NCBI GenBank assembly: GCA_040386775.1 | Contig: JAZKEU010000010.1 | Coordinates: 1-50,596, forward strand | Direction: 5' to 3' | Length of the DNA stretch: 50,596 bases | Origin: Bdellovibrionota bacterium | GTDB lineage: Bacteria > Bdellovibrionota > Bdellovibrionia > Bdellovibrionales > JAEYZS01 | Shown: positions 37,210-47,700 of the stretch, in pieces | Numbering within the stretch: position 1 is the stretch's first letter | Layout: the number at the start of each line of letters is the position of its first letter | Program-made: the position numbers and the translations under genes | Notes under the pieces: generated by a model | The model's input: the letters and a program-made list of their open reading frames with translations, nothing else | Databases searched by the model: none | Told to the model about the DNA's origin: nothing

Positions 37210-38118
37210 TTATTTTTTATTTAGGAAGGTGGTTAGTTTGGTTCCTAGTTTATCTGCTAGTTCTTCTAGGTGTTGGAATTCGTCTCCCGTTCTTAGTTTT
37301 AGAGGGCGGACCTTTCCATGGGAGAGATCTTCTAGGAATTTTTCGAAGGCATAGAGAGGACCCGCAGCTCTGTGCGAGAGGACTAATCCTACAAAGAATA
37401 AGAAGATAATAAAAGCCGCGCTGACAATGCCGAAGGTCAGTAGGAATGGAATCAAGAATTTATCTTCGATATGCACTTGGTGGCCAATCAAATCAATGAT
37501 CGTAACTTTCATATAAGTGTAGGAGTAGACTGCTGCAATCACTGCAAATGCAAGTCCCAGCAACATCAATTTAATTGAGTATTTAATTTGAAACTGAGGA
37601 TTAACGAGAAACATTTTTCTCGCATCATTTTCTGGCCACAGTTTTTTGCCATCTTTAATTAGAGAATAAACGATCATGGCATAGCCGACCCACTGAACCA
37701 TATCGGCTACGTTAAAGGCTGGAGTCGTGCGATTGTATGTTCCGAGAACTATAAAGTCTACGATATAGCTCCATGCAATTCTGTCCGCTACGTTTCCAAG
37801 AATGCCACCCAGTAGAATGGAGAGACCCGTTCTTAAAACAAATAATTTTGTAGGTAAAAGATATTGAATTAGAAAGAAGATAAAAATTAAAAAAGCTCCA
37901 CCCGTAGAAAGTGAAACCACTCTCAAGACCGCAGGAAGATCCGAGAACAATCCCAGCATCGCGCCGTAGTTATGATGTTTTACAAAACCAAGAAATCCAT
38001 AGAATTTAAGGTTACTAACATGTTCGATGGCAATAAGTTTTGTAATGCGATCAAGACCCCAAGTCAAAAAGAGCGGAATCCAAACATAGAGTAACCAATG
38101 TCGCTGCTTCATTTTCAT
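37210..38118 (-). CDS. lspA: Lipoprotein signal peptidase fused to a two-TM HAMP module
   Basis: The N-terminal about 160 residues are signal peptidase II, which removes signal peptides from prolipoproteins. LDRITK (box A), NYGAMLGLF (box B), GGILGNVADRI...VDFI with Asp112, and FNVAD with Asp139 include both catalytic Asp. The remaining about 140 residues are absent from ordinary LspA: a second membrane unit FQIKYSIKLMLLG...TYMKV, a long TM (FLIPFLLTFGIVSAAFIIFL), then a HAMP-like segment (SHRAAGPLYAFEKFL...GDEFQHLEELADKL). The total of 302 aa is almost twice the usual LspA length (about 160-170 aa). Its start overlaps the stop of the oligopeptide-binding lipoprotein by 4 bp (ATGA), so the two are translated together. 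Signal-dependent control of maturation is a speculation. Confidence 0.85.
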   Translation of the reverse strand: MKMKQRHWLLYVWIPLFLTWGLDRITKLIAIEHVSNLKFYGFLGFVKHHNYGAMLGLFSDLPAVLRVVSLSTGGAFLIFIFFLIQYLLPTKLFVLRTGLSILLGGILGNVADRIAWSYIVDFIVLGTYNRTTPAFNVADMVQWVGYAMIVYSLIKDGKKLWPENDARKMFLVNPQFQIKYSIKLMLLGLAFAVIAAVYSYTYMKVTIIDLIGHQVHIEDKFLIPFLLTFGIVSAAFIIFLFFVGLVLSHRAAGPLYAFEKFLEDLSHGKVRPLKLRTGDEFQHLEELADKLGTKLTTFLNKK

Positions 38119-39671
38119 TGTTGTGATTCCTTTATTTCAATATTGTAGACGGGGCTTAAATCTCCACTCACGGGAGGTACATATCCTGTGATGCGTTTGT
38201 GAACTATGTCCACCAAAGTATTATACCAAAGAGGAATGATAATTTGTTCATCAAAAATAATTTTTTGTATCATGTTGTAGTGAGCTATTCTCTTTTTCAC
38301 GTCTTCGATCACTATACCTTCATCGAGTGCTGGATCCAGTGAGGGATTAGAATAAAAGCCACGATTCCTGCCAGGAGGAAACTCACGCGAATGAAATGCC
38401 TGTCGATAGATGTCTGGGTCGGTCAATCCCACCCATCTCATTATGGCCATCTGGAAGTTGCCTGATTTTACGTCACCATAAAAAGTTCCCCATTCGTAGC
38501 TCTGAATTTTTACGTTGAGTCCAGCTCTGGTCAATTGAGCGGCAATCACGCGGGCGTACTCTACAACTTCGGGATTGTTTGAGGTTTTCAAAATGAATTC
38601 TTTATTTTTGAGATTCATTTTTTGAATTCCGGCTTTTGCCGCCTCTGGATCGTATTCTATTTTTTTTAGATCGTGATTATGGTAAGGATTATTGCTTGGA
38701 AGGAGTGAAGTTGCGCTCTCTCCGTAGCCTTCAAGTTTGTACTTGATGATTTCATCTCTGTTGAGAGCTTTTGAAAGTGCCCATCTAAATTCTTTATTTT
38801 GAAAATCTTTATCTTTGAGGTTGAGTAGCATGTAGTTCATCGAAGAGCCAGGATACTTGAAAACATTGTATTTGTTTTGCTTTTCTACATAAGCAATTTT
38901 TGTGAGAGGTAAGCCAAATTGAATAATGTCGAGGGATCCCTTGTAGGCGTTTAAAAATCTTGTACTGTCATCTTGAATCACTTTAAAAACCAAATATTTT
39001 ACTTTTGGTTTGTACATGGGATTTTCGCGAGCTTCGAGAATGATTTCACTTAAATTTCTAGATGCGATTTTATAAGCTCCGCTGCCAACAAGGTGATCTC
39101 CAAAAGTATCGCCATACTGCTCGATCAATTTCTTAGGGAGAATCTTCATCAGGGAAAGATCCGTTAAAAATACCGCAGAGAATTTTTTGAGCTTCACTTT
39201 TACTATTGGATTTTCACCATCAAAGTTGGCATCTACGGTGTCGATCAGATCAAAAGAACTTTTAAATGGATTTGATGGCTTTAGATATTCTGTAAATGTA
39301 TATAAAATATCTTCTTTCGTTACAGGATCTCCATTGGAGAAGGTTAGTCCTTTGTGCAGATAGAAAGTGTAGGTTTTATTTTTGTAATCCCACTTGTGGG
39401 CGGCCTCGCCTTTGATATCTATAACGGAATCGGTTCTGACGAAGGAGCTAAAAATTAAGCTATTTAACCTTTGTCCTGTTGCATCTGTTGTGATTCTGGG
39501 ATCAATACTTTTTGGTTGTGCGGTGAATGCGAGCGTTACGCTCTCTTTCGGGTCGTGATTTTTTTGTGTACACCCAAATGACACAAGAAGTGATGATATA
39601 AATATCAAAGTTAAAATTTTATCTGAAAATTTACTGGAAGTTTTTCTGTCTTGAATGTAAGTCTGTCTCAT
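38115..39671 (-). CDS. Oligopeptide/dipeptide-type ABC substrate-binding lipoprotein
   Basis: A 518-aa family 5 extracellular solute-binding protein (OppA/DppA type). The signal ends in a lipobox (LLVSFGC), giving a lipidated periplasmic protein. Characteristic segments are LAFTAQPKSIDPRIT, YTFYLHKGLTFSNGDPVTKEDILYTF (read in parts), LVGSGAYKI, and FRWALSKALNRDEII. Substrates of this family include peptides, murein peptides and nickel; the sequence does not decide. No permease or ATPase gene is adjacent. Its neighbours, the LspA fusion (needed to mature this lipoprotein) and the peptidoglycan enzymes dacB and mltD, suggest cell-wall peptide recycling, which is an inference. Confidence 0.85.
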   Translation of the reverse strand: MRQTYIQDRKTSSKFSDKILTLIFISSLLVSFGCTQKNHDPKESVTLAFTAQPKSIDPRITTDATGQRLNSLIFSSFVRTDSVIDIKGEAAHKWDYKNKTYTFYLHKGLTFSNGDPVTKEDILYTFTEYLKPSNPFKSSFDLIDTVDANFDGENPIVKVKLKKFSAVFLTDLSLMKILPKKLIEQYGDTFGDHLVGSGAYKIASRNLSEIILEARENPMYKPKVKYLVFKVIQDDSTRFLNAYKGSLDIIQFGLPLTKIAYVEKQNKYNVFKYPGSSMNYMLLNLKDKDFQNKEFRWALSKALNRDEIIKYKLEGYGESATSLLPSNNPYHNHDLKKIEYDPEAAKAGIQKMNLKNKEFILKTSNNPEVVEYARVIAAQLTRAGLNVKIQSYEWGTFYGDVKSGNFQMAIMRWVGLTDPDIYRQAFHSREFPPGRNRGFYSNPSLDPALDEGIVIEDVKKRIAHYNMIQKIIFDEQIIIPLWYNTLVDIVHKRITGYVPPVSGDLSPVYNIEIKESQQ

Positions 39672-39706
39672 GAAATGATTTTAGCGACATCGGAAGGATA
39701 ATTCAA

Positions 39707-41146
39707 ATGAAACACTTGATAGTTGTTACGATTTTTTTAATCAGTTTACCATTAATGACCTTAGCACAGAGTTCTCTTCCAAGTGCAGAGAAGATGCAGC
39801 TAGAGAAAGCAGCTCTAGAAAAGATTGTCAGATCAGGTGGAATATCCATGCAAGATCTAGGGATTGTGGTCATGAAGGAAGGTGCCATCGTATATGAAAA
39901 TCAGTCCCAACAGAAATTTATCCCTGCGTCCCTCTCTAAGATCCTCACCGCAATCGCAGCTCTTAAGACCTTCTCACCTGAGCAAAGAAATATCACGGAG
40001 TTAAGAACTACTGCGTCGGTAAAAGACGGAGTTTTAGATGGCGCACTGTACATAAAAGGCTATGGTGACCCAAGTTTTATTTCTGAACAGATGTGGGTGC
40101 TTGTAAATAATCTGACTCGCAGTCGAATCACAAAAATCAAAGGGCCAATCTACGTGGATAGCACTGTCTTTGATGATAAATTTTTTGATGGAAGTCGTCA
40201 AAGCTTAAGAGTCGATCGCGCTTATGATTCTCCGGTTTCAGGTCTTTCGTTCAACTGGAATACGGTGAATGTTTATGTGAGGTCTAGCGAAAAAGTAGGA
40301 CAACCTCTCAAGGTAATTATCGACCCTGAAAATGAATATTTCACTCTTGTGAATAAGACGACGACAGTTTCCGGGAGTAAACCTGCGGCTATTATTGTGG
40401 ACAAGCAAGAAGGCAAAGATGGTGAAAAAATTATTGTTTCAGGTTCCATGGGAATCAATCAAAACGAAGCCGTTAAGTTTGCGAGCGTCACGCACCCTGA
40501 TTTATGGGTTGGTAAAAACTTGCTCCAATTTTTAAAGCAAAGAGGAATTACAGTAGAAGATTCGAAAATCAGTTCGCAAAAAACTCCCGGAAGTTCGACT
40601 CTGCTAGCTGAAGCTAAGGGCTGGACATTCTTTGAAGTAATTGATGGCATGATGAAATTTTCAAACAATTTTTTGGCAGAAATGCTCACAAAAAATATTG
40701 CAGCTAGCAAAGGTAAGCAAGGTAGCATTGAAAAAGGCGTTGAGCTTATCAAAGAAGTTCTAGAAACAAATTACGATCTAAAAAAATCTAGATATGATTT
40801 TTTTAGCCCTTCGGGATTCTCTAATAAAAATAAAATTACACCAGAAGATTTAGGGACATTAATGTTTAAAGCACATAAAGATTTTTCTATTTCTTCTTAT
40901 TTCTTAAGCAGTATGGCTGCTCCACAGAGTGAAGGTACATTGTCGAAACGTATGGGATCATTGAAAGAACCAAAATTGGTCAGAGCGAAGACAGGACTTT
41001 TGTCGGGAGTGACTGGCCTAGCCGGATATGCAGCTAATTCAAAAGGGGAAGTATTTACATTTGTTTTTGTGTATAATGGAAACGGTAAAGAAGTACAAGC
41101 CCGCGACCTTTTTGATAAGATCGCCGTGAATATAACAGGATTGTAA
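39707..41146 (+). CDS. dacB: D-alanyl-D-alanine carboxypeptidase/endopeptidase (PBP4, S13)
   Basis: Trims peptidoglycan cross-links in the periplasm. A signal peptide (LIVVTIFLISLPLMTLAQ) and the three penicillin-binding motifs are in the right order: PASLSKIL (SxxK), KFSNNFLAEM (SxN), and RAKTGLLSGVTGL (KTG). The insert between the first two motifs is the size expected for S13. Length (479 aa) is normal. AAGGA lies 9 bases before the ATG. It is divergent from the oligopeptide-binding lipoprotein and is followed 1 bp later by a lytic transglycosylase, so the two make a small peptidoglycan-remodelling operon. Confidence 0.93.
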   Translation: MKHLIVVTIFLISLPLMTLAQSSLPSAEKMQLEKAALEKIVRSGGISMQDLGIVVMKEGAIVYENQSQQKFIPASLSKILTAIAALKTFSPEQRNITELRTTASVKDGVLDGALYIKGYGDPSFISEQMWVLVNNLTRSRITKIKGPIYVDSTVFDDKFFDGSRQSLRVDRAYDSPVSGLSFNWNTVNVYVRSSEKVGQPLKVIIDPENEYFTLVNKTTTVSGSKPAAIIVDKQEGKDGEKIIVSGSMGINQNEAVKFASVTHPDLWVGKNLLQFLKQRGITVEDSKISSQKTPGSSTLLAEAKGWTFFEVIDGMMKFSNNFLAEMLTKNIAASKGKQGSIEKGVELIKEVLETNYDLKKSRYDFFSPSGFSNKNKITPEDLGTLMFKAHKDFSISSYFLSSMAAPQSEGTLSKRMGSLKEPKLVRAKTGLLSGVTGLAGYAANSKGEVFTFVFVYNGNGKEVQARDLFDKIAVNITGL

Positions 41147-41147
41147 T

Positions 41148-42662
41148 ATGAAAAAAATATTTTTTATTTCACTTCTTATTGGATTGGTCCCCGTTGCGTG
41201 CGCTACCGTGAATAACCTCTCAGAAGAAGAGATTAAGCAGTTGGAAGTTCACACGGAAGAAGTTCAAGACAAGGTGGAAGGGCAAACGAAGGAAGACGTA
41301 CTACCTGCCGATAAAAACAAAAAATGGATTGCCCCGAATTACGCAAATCAATCCAATATTCCAGGTTACGACGCGACGACATTCGCAATTCCAGAAGCTT
41401 TGAAGGAAAGAGTTAATTTTTGGATTGATATCTATACAAAATATACAACATCACAAGGTATTATGCATGATAGTCGATTTACTCATGTAGTTTATGAGCC
41501 TATTGATTTTGCTCACCTCGATAATGATAAATCCTTGTCTTCAAATCAAAGATTCAAGGCCGAGAAAAAATATTTAGACGAAAGAAAAAAACACATTAAA
41601 GAAATTCTACTGAAGCTTCACGAATTGAAGGACTCTGCTGGACTTGCAGGAGAAGAGCTTCGTTACTGGAAAATGTTTGAAAATGTGAATGAAAAAGATA
41701 AATTCTTAAATGCATCTCAAAAAGGACGTTTAAGATTCCAATTGGGCCAAAAGGATCGTTTCATTCAAGGTATTTACTATTCAGGAAGATATCTCAAAGA
41801 AATGGAAAAGATTTTTGCAGAATACAATATGCCGAAAGAGCTCACGAGACTCCCCTTCGTAGAAAGTTCATTCAATATCAAGGCAAAATCAAAAGTTGGC
41901 GCAAGCGGTGTTTGGCAATTTATGAGAAGCACAGGAAAACTCTACATGAAAGTGAATGCGACGATAGATGAAAGGAATGACCCCATCATTGCCGCCCATG
42001 CTGCTGCCAAACTTTTAAGACAAAATTACAACGTTCTTGAAAGCTGGCCACTTGCAGTAACGGCCTATAATTACGGTGCGGCAGGCATGAAAAGAATTGC
42101 TGAAAAAGCAGGAACAAAAGATCTTGCTGCAATTTATGGTACAAATCCTACTTCCAGATTTGGTTTTGCTTCGGAGAGCTTTTACACAAGTTATTTGGCA
42201 GCTTTAGAAGTAGAAAAAAACGCAGAAAAATATTTTGGAACAACTTTGAAGTGGGCCGATGAAGTTCCGTATTTTGAAGTAAAAATTCAAAGACCTATTT
42301 TATTTAAAGAACTAAAAGGATTTCACAATAACAAAGATGAGGACATTATAAATCTCAATCCTCATTTTTCTCAAACGATCACAAGAAACATCGTAAAGAT
42401 CCCGGCAGGGACAAAAGTCCGTGTACCAATTGAACAAGAGAAAGCTTTTGCAGAATATTTAGCAAGGCCTTCGCCACGCAGTGTTGTCGAAAAAGAGCCT
42501 GTAGGTTCTGGATCAATGGTCAGTTATAAGGTTGCAAAAGGGGATACTCTTTATGATATATCCAAGCAATTCCAGATCAGCGTGGATAAGATCATTCAGG
42601 CGAACCAAGATATCAATCCGAGCGCCTTAAGACCAGGTCAGACGATTGAAATTCCTCAATGA
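41148..42662 (+). CDS. mltD: MltD-like lytic transglycosylase with LysM
   Basis: Cleaves peptidoglycan glycan strands. A probable lipobox (GLVPVAC) precedes about 190 residues of helical, charged leader. Then comes an SLT domain with the catalytic Glu in RLPFVESSFN and the flanking motifs GASGVWQFM and VTAYNYGAAGMKRI. The C-terminal LysM (SYKVAKGDTLYDISKQF, IIQANQDINPSALRPGQTI) anchors the enzyme to murein. MltD itself usually has two or more LysM repeats, and only one is seen here, so it is a relative rather than a strict MltD. In Bdellovibrio-like bacteria such enzymes remodel host or self wall, but the site of action is not known here. Confidence 0.87.
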   Translation: MKKIFFISLLIGLVPVACATVNNLSEEEIKQLEVHTEEVQDKVEGQTKEDVLPADKNKKWIAPNYANQSNIPGYDATTFAIPEALKERVNFWIDIYTKYTTSQGIMHDSRFTHVVYEPIDFAHLDNDKSLSSNQRFKAEKKYLDERKKHIKEILLKLHELKDSAGLAGEELRYWKMFENVNEKDKFLNASQKGRLRFQLGQKDRFIQGIYYSGRYLKEMEKIFAEYNMPKELTRLPFVESSFNIKAKSKVGASGVWQFMRSTGKLYMKVNATIDERNDPIIAAHAAAKLLRQNYNVLESWPLAVTAYNYGAAGMKRIAEKAGTKDLAAIYGTNPTSRFGFASESFYTSYLAALEVEKNAEKYFGTTLKWADEVPYFEVKIQRPILFKELKGFHNNKDEDIINLNPHFSQTITRNIVKIPAGTKVRVPIEQEKAFAEYLARPSPRSVVEKEPVGSGSMVSYKVAKGDTLYDISKQFQISVDKIIQANQDINPSALRPGQTIEIPQ

Positions 42663-42695
42663 TTTCTCTATGTATCTTTGTCTAGAGTAATTTTC

Positions 42696-42725
42696 ACTCT
42701 ATTTCTATTTATCGGGAAATAGAGT
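42696..42725 (+). terminator. Hairpin between mltD and the next secreted protein gene
   Basis: ACTCTATTTC and GAAATAGAGT form a perfect 10-bp stem with a 10-base loop, followed by TTAATAATA. The U tract is poor. It may terminate the dacB-mltD unit or form part of the next leader. Confidence 0.45.
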
Positions 42726-42736
42726 TTAATAATAAT

Positions 42737-43333
42737 ATGAAGATTCTAATATTTACCACGATTTTCGTGTTTTCTTTTTCATTGCACGCACAAGAAAGCT
42801 TGCCAGTGAAAGTGCAAAATACTACCAAAAAAAACAGCAATCTTTCTGCGATCAGCTCGCAGGTCGATGCCATGAAAACAGAAGTGATGAGTGAAAAAAT
42901 GCAAGTTCTTGTTCTAAAAGATCTTCTAAAAAAAGAAGGACTTGATGGCTCTAGAAAATCACTCATTATTGCTTTTAAAAACGAACTCGGAAAAAGATAC
43001 CTCGTGGATTCCGTTACATACAAATTGAATGGCGAAATCATTTATCAATATGTAGCAGAAGACAGAGCGACAGCGAGTGTAGAAAAAAATAATCCCTCTA
43101 AGCAATTTGAAACTAAAGTGGTTCCTGGACCATATAACTTTGAGGTTCAAGTTATTTACCGCGGCAATGACTCCGGGGTATTTTCATACGTAAAAGATTA
43201 TAGAATTACTAGAGAAGAAAAAATGGCAATTGATGTTAAAAAAGCGAATCAGATTGTAGTTAATGCCTTTGAAAGTGGCGGAGTCTTTGCAGATTTCAAA
43301 GACCGTCCACAATTAAAGGTTTCTCAGAATTAG
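42737..43333 (+). CDS. Secreted protein of unknown function, 198 aa
   Basis: A signal peptide (MKILIFTTIFVFSFSLHA) is followed by a short Ser/Lys-rich segment with coiled-coil character (SSQVDAMKTEVMSEKMQVLV). A beta-rich domain comes next (RYLVDSVTYKLNGEIIYQYV; VPGPYNFEVQVIYRGNDSGVF), whose pattern suggests an immunoglobulin- or carbohydrate-module-like fold with a short helical end. No Cys and no enzyme motif are visible. It heads the large same-strand cluster with the TPR proteins, so it may be a periplasmic partner in that assembly. Confidence 0.75.
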   Translation: MKILIFTTIFVFSFSLHAQESLPVKVQNTTKKNSNLSAISSQVDAMKTEVMSEKMQVLVLKDLLKKEGLDGSRKSLIIAFKNELGKRYLVDSVTYKLNGEIIYQYVAEDRATASVEKNNPSKQFETKVVPGPYNFEVQVIYRGNDSGVFSYVKDYRITREEKMAIDVKKANQIVVNAFESGGVFADFKDRPQLKVSQN

Positions 43334-43360
43334 TGCTTGAGCATTTCGACAGGAGGTTGA

Positions 43361-44704
43361 ATGCGCTCTCTCGTTTCGGTTTTGATATTTTTAGAATTTA
43401 CTTTCAGTGCTCAAAGTATTTGGGCGGCTAAAGATATCAAAGCCTCTGAAATTGTAACTGAAGCTCAATCCTCTTTCATGAGGGGAGATCTTTTCAATGC
43501 ACATCGTTTCTATGTATTGGCTTATGAAAAAACTCCTCAAGCATTAGATCCAAAAGACATTGAAAATATTGTGGTCACAAAACATATTACTTTGCCGTTT
43601 AAACAGTTCTTGGCGTATTGCAAAAATGAAGTACGGTCTGGGAAATTCAAAGTTGAAACGCAATTTTATTGTGCAAAAGCTCTTGTTCATGCAGAAAAAT
43701 ATATGGAGGCATTGGATTTCATAGAGAACATCCCAAAGAGCTATCAGCGTTTGGAATATTACTTTCTAAAAGCATCGCTCTATTTAAAAATCAATAAAAC
43801 CCAAAACTGTCTTGAGGATATGACCGTTGCGCAATCAAAAGTCTCTGAAAATACATCTCTACACTTTAGAGACTTGATTCAGGTGATCCATGCGAGATGT
43901 TTATTGGCCGAAGGGCGCTATGCCGAAGCAGTTAATAAATTTCAAACTCTTTCAGTCAATAGTGATTTCTATCTAACAACTCTTGAAGAGCAAGCTTGGG
44001 CACATTTCAAGGCGAGAAATTTAACTTCTTCTAGAGATATTTTAAAAATATTAGTCTCATACTTTACAGGACAAGATGTTAAAAACCAAATTTTTGGGGC
44101 AGATGTTTATTTTAGAGCAAAATATCTTCAGGCTTACATTGAGTTGATTTCAGAAAACCGTGATCGATCAAGGGATCTATTCGCTGGATTAAAAATAGAA
44201 ATTCAAAGATTCAAAAAAGATAATATTTCTAAAAATTCTTCTAAGGGCCTAGCTGTTCCTAGAGACACATTGGTCAAGCTGGCTCAATTGAAAACATATT
44301 CTCAGTTGCTAAATAAAGAATATGACTTCATTGGCAAATTTAGAAACTTTATGAGTACGTGGTCGTCTGTTGAAGATTCAAAAAATTTGGACGCAGATGT
44401 ACGATACCTTGTGGCTATTAACTCAGAGATCAATACGGTTCAACGTTTAAAAAGTGCGGAGCTTGTTGATTATTTAAAAAAATTAAAAGTAACGCAAAAG
44501 CTTCAAGCGCAAGTTGTATACAGAGCAATGGAGCAGTCGCTTCAGCAGTCGAGAAGAAATATAGACTCAATAGAATTCAAAGCAAATATGGGCCAAGTGG
44601 AAAACTTTTGGGCAGCAAGGACAGAAGGTAAGAGAACTCTTGCGGAAGTACTAGATTCTTATAAGCGAGAAGTCACGATGGTTGAGGATTATCTAGGAAA
44701 ATAG
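43361..44704 (+). CDS. Secreted TPR protein, gliding-cluster type
   Basis: A 447-aa exported protein with a signal peptide (RSLVSVLIFLEFTFSAQSIWA). The mature part is one long alpha-helical solenoid of TPR-like pairs, for example ASEIVTEAQSSFMRGDLFNA, FYCAKALVHAEKYMEALDFI, HARCLLAEGRYAEAVNKFQT and EEQAWAHFKARNLTSSRDIL. AGGAGG lies just before the ATG. It has no lipobox. Partners are likely to be the 1268-aa TPR protein next door. Its type and position recall GltC/GltE-like periplasmic proteins of the Myxococcus gliding machine, but individual orthology cannot be stated from sequence alone. Confidence 0.8.
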   Translation: MRSLVSVLIFLEFTFSAQSIWAAKDIKASEIVTEAQSSFMRGDLFNAHRFYVLAYEKTPQALDPKDIENIVVTKHITLPFKQFLAYCKNEVRSGKFKVETQFYCAKALVHAEKYMEALDFIENIPKSYQRLEYYFLKASLYLKINKTQNCLEDMTVAQSKVSENTSLHFRDLIQVIHARCLLAEGRYAEAVNKFQTLSVNSDFYLTTLEEQAWAHFKARNLTSSRDILKILVSYFTGQDVKNQIFGADVYFRAKYLQAYIELISENRDRSRDLFAGLKIEIQRFKKDNISKNSSKGLAVPRDTLVKLAQLKTYSQLLNKEYDFIGKFRNFMSTWSSVEDSKNLDADVRYLVAINSEINTVQRLKSAELVDYLKKLKVTQKLQAQVVYRAMEQSLQQSRRNIDSIEFKANMGQVENFWAARTEGKRTLAEVLDSYKREVTMVEDYLGK

Positions 44705-44737
44705 TAAAGCGGGAAATAGTAAGGCAGAAAGCAGTAA

Positions 44738-47700
44738 ATGAAGAAATTGAGTGCTAAAAGAAATTTAATAATCATCGCGGCAAGCCTATTGGCTTCGGGA
44801 ATTTCTTTTGCTGAGAATAAGCCATCTACAGGTCCAACAAACGAAGAAATTATCTATGACTCTTATAGAGATTATTTAAAAGCCTCGCAAGATTACGTTG
44901 CAACTCAAAGAGATGCCTCAGAGCAGATTAGAAATTGGAGAAAGAAGCGGCTAGCTGAGATTTTTAATGAAAAATTAGATACTACTGAGCAAAACCTTCT
45001 CTTGAGCAACTCAAATCTAATCGAAGAATTCAATAAATTCCTCAAAGAAAATAGTGTCGATTCATTGGATGATGTTTTGTTGATTCGTTTATCTCAGTTA
45101 TACTTTGAGAAAGCCAATTTGGAATTCAGTCAACAAATGAAAAAAAATCAAAGCGGATCAGGAATAATACCGATTCCTAATTACAAGAAAGCCATTTTGT
45201 TCTCAAAGCTCTTCACAACAAAATTTCCAAATTCTCCAATTGGGGACAAAGCCTATTACCTATTAGGATTTGCATCGGAAGAGATGGGAAAATCATCTGA
45301 ATCTATCGTTCACTATGAAGACTTGCTGAAAAAGTACCCTGCATCTGAATTTGCAGACGAGGTAACTTGGAGACTTGGCGAGATATTCTACGATGAAGGA
45401 AAATACGCCAAAGCCGAGCAAATGCACCTTAAACTTTCCAAAATTCATGGGTCGTTCTATACAAAAGCAATGTACAAGTTGGGTGCTATTTATTTTTCAC
45501 AAAAGAAAATCAATGAATCTGCATTGGTCTTTCAAAAGCTAATTTCTGACATAGAGAAAATAAAAAATAAGTCTCCTGAAGATCAAGCGATCTTAGATGA
45601 AAGCTTTGATTATCTTGCAACATTATTAAGTAATGATAATCAATTAAAAATTTCAACTGAATACCAGCCAGAAGTTTATTACAGACTGGGCCTTCTTTAT
45701 AAAAAGCGCCTCGATGAAAAATCAATGAGAATTGTATTTGCATCGGCGACACAAAAATTTCCAAAATCTAGACAGCTCCCGTTGATGTACACGGAATTGA
45801 TTGAAAGTTTTGATAATGCGCAAGACTCTGAAAAAGCCAATATGTATAGAAGCCAATTTGTTCAAGTTTTAACTCAAGATCAAAAATGGTGGAATGCAAA
45901 TGAAGAATACAAAAATATAGTTTTTCAGACTCAAGATTTATTAGAATTCAATCTGATAAAGAGCGCCGAATATTATGCAGAAAAAGGTTACTCTAAGAAT
46001 GATATGGGGCAGCTACAGATAGCTAAGAATCGGTACTTTAATTTTATCACAAAGTATTCTTGGTCCTCTTACAAAGATTATGCAAAACTTGAGTTGGCTG
46101 ATCTAGAGTATTTCCTTGGAAATTATGCTCAAGCTTCTAGCTATTATTTTGAAATTGTAAATGAATCGATATCGCCAACCCTGAGAGAAGAAGCAGCATA
46201 CAGCTTAATTTGGTCCGAAGTAAAAAAAGTCGGCTATGATTTAAATTTTGATGCAAGGAATGCGGCTCCGCAAAGCCTACAAAAAACAGTGCTTGATTCT
46301 TCAGAAAAAGTATTTTCGCAAGCCGCAATTTTCTATATTTCTAAAATTAAAAATAGCTCTAGAAAAAATAAAATTACATATAAACTTGCAGAAATGTACG
46401 CAGAACATGGTGATTTTGATATTTCAACTCAGTATTTGAATATGATCATTTCCGACACCGAACACTCTGCCGCCATAACCGTCAGAGCGTACCGTTTTTT
46501 AATGGAAATATTTAATATAAAAAATGATTGGTCATCACTAGTTTCAATACAAGAGCTCTATGATTCTACTTTCTTTGGTGGTGATATTGAATCTCTGGAT
46601 AAAGAAAACTTCAGACAAAAATATAGAGACAAATTAGAAGCTGCTTATAACTTTGAACTTGAAAATAAATATTTAGAGGCAGCTCAAGAATTAGAAAAAG
46701 TCATCATTCAAAATCCAAGAAGCCCGATGAATGATTTTTTGCAGCTTAAGATTGCAGGGTTCTATATTCAAATTGGTCAATTCAGTAGAGCAGAAGGGCT
46801 CTGCTCATCGTTAGAGAATACAAAATACAAAGCTGAGGCTCAATTCTTAAAGACAGCGATTTTTTATAAGACCGGTAGAATTGAAGAATCTGTAAAAGAA
46901 TTAGAAGTTTTTGCACTAGCAAACAAAAAGCATCCATGGTTTGAAGAGGCAATTCTGAATGTCCTCTCGTTGAGATCTCAGATGGGCTCGGAAGAAAAAT
47001 CTGTTGAAATGATAAGAAAAGTTAATCCGGAGACTCTGACTCCCTACACATACTATGAATATATCAAGGCCCTGCTGGAAACTAAGAAGTACGACGAATT
47101 ATATAAGGCAATCAACGCAACAAAAGGTAAACCAAAATACGACAGTTACCGTATGCAGTACTTTGCTCTACAAGGTCAGCATGATCGTTATGATTATTTA
47201 GGTCTAGATAAAACCTGTACAAGTATTGAGAAGGCACTTCAATCTAAAGCCAAATCTGCCTTTGGAACTTTAAATAAAAGTTTCTGTGAATATGCAAAAT
47301 TAAAAACAATTGTAGGCCAGGCAGATGTAACATTGGAGGACATCGTTACTCGTTTGAATTCAATTTATTCTAATAAAATTGATTCAGTAACAACGCTGGC
47401 ATTGAATGAAATTTTAACAAAGAGTGATTTAAAAAATACATTCAGAGCGCAGTTTGAGCAGTTGATTCACAAAGGTTGGCAAATTGCTAAAATTTATCCA
47501 TTGAGTGAAGAAACTCAAAAACTATCTCAATCCATTATTAATTATAGCGGAAAGCTTCCTCTTTCATTATCATATATGATCAATTGGAAAGTGGGCCTTG
47601 GTGAGTTGTTTGATTTTCAAGCTTTTTCCGATAAATCAGGATTATGGAAAGATGTAAGAGTGTCTTGTGAATCAAGACAATATTCGGAATGCTTGAATGG

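Noticed and set aside
31376-37210. The string GGTACCTTTTA near two gene ends (31.4 and 37.2 kb)
   Set aside because: Two short copies containing a common 6-bp palindrome; no longer shared sequence around them, so not a repeat family on this evidence.
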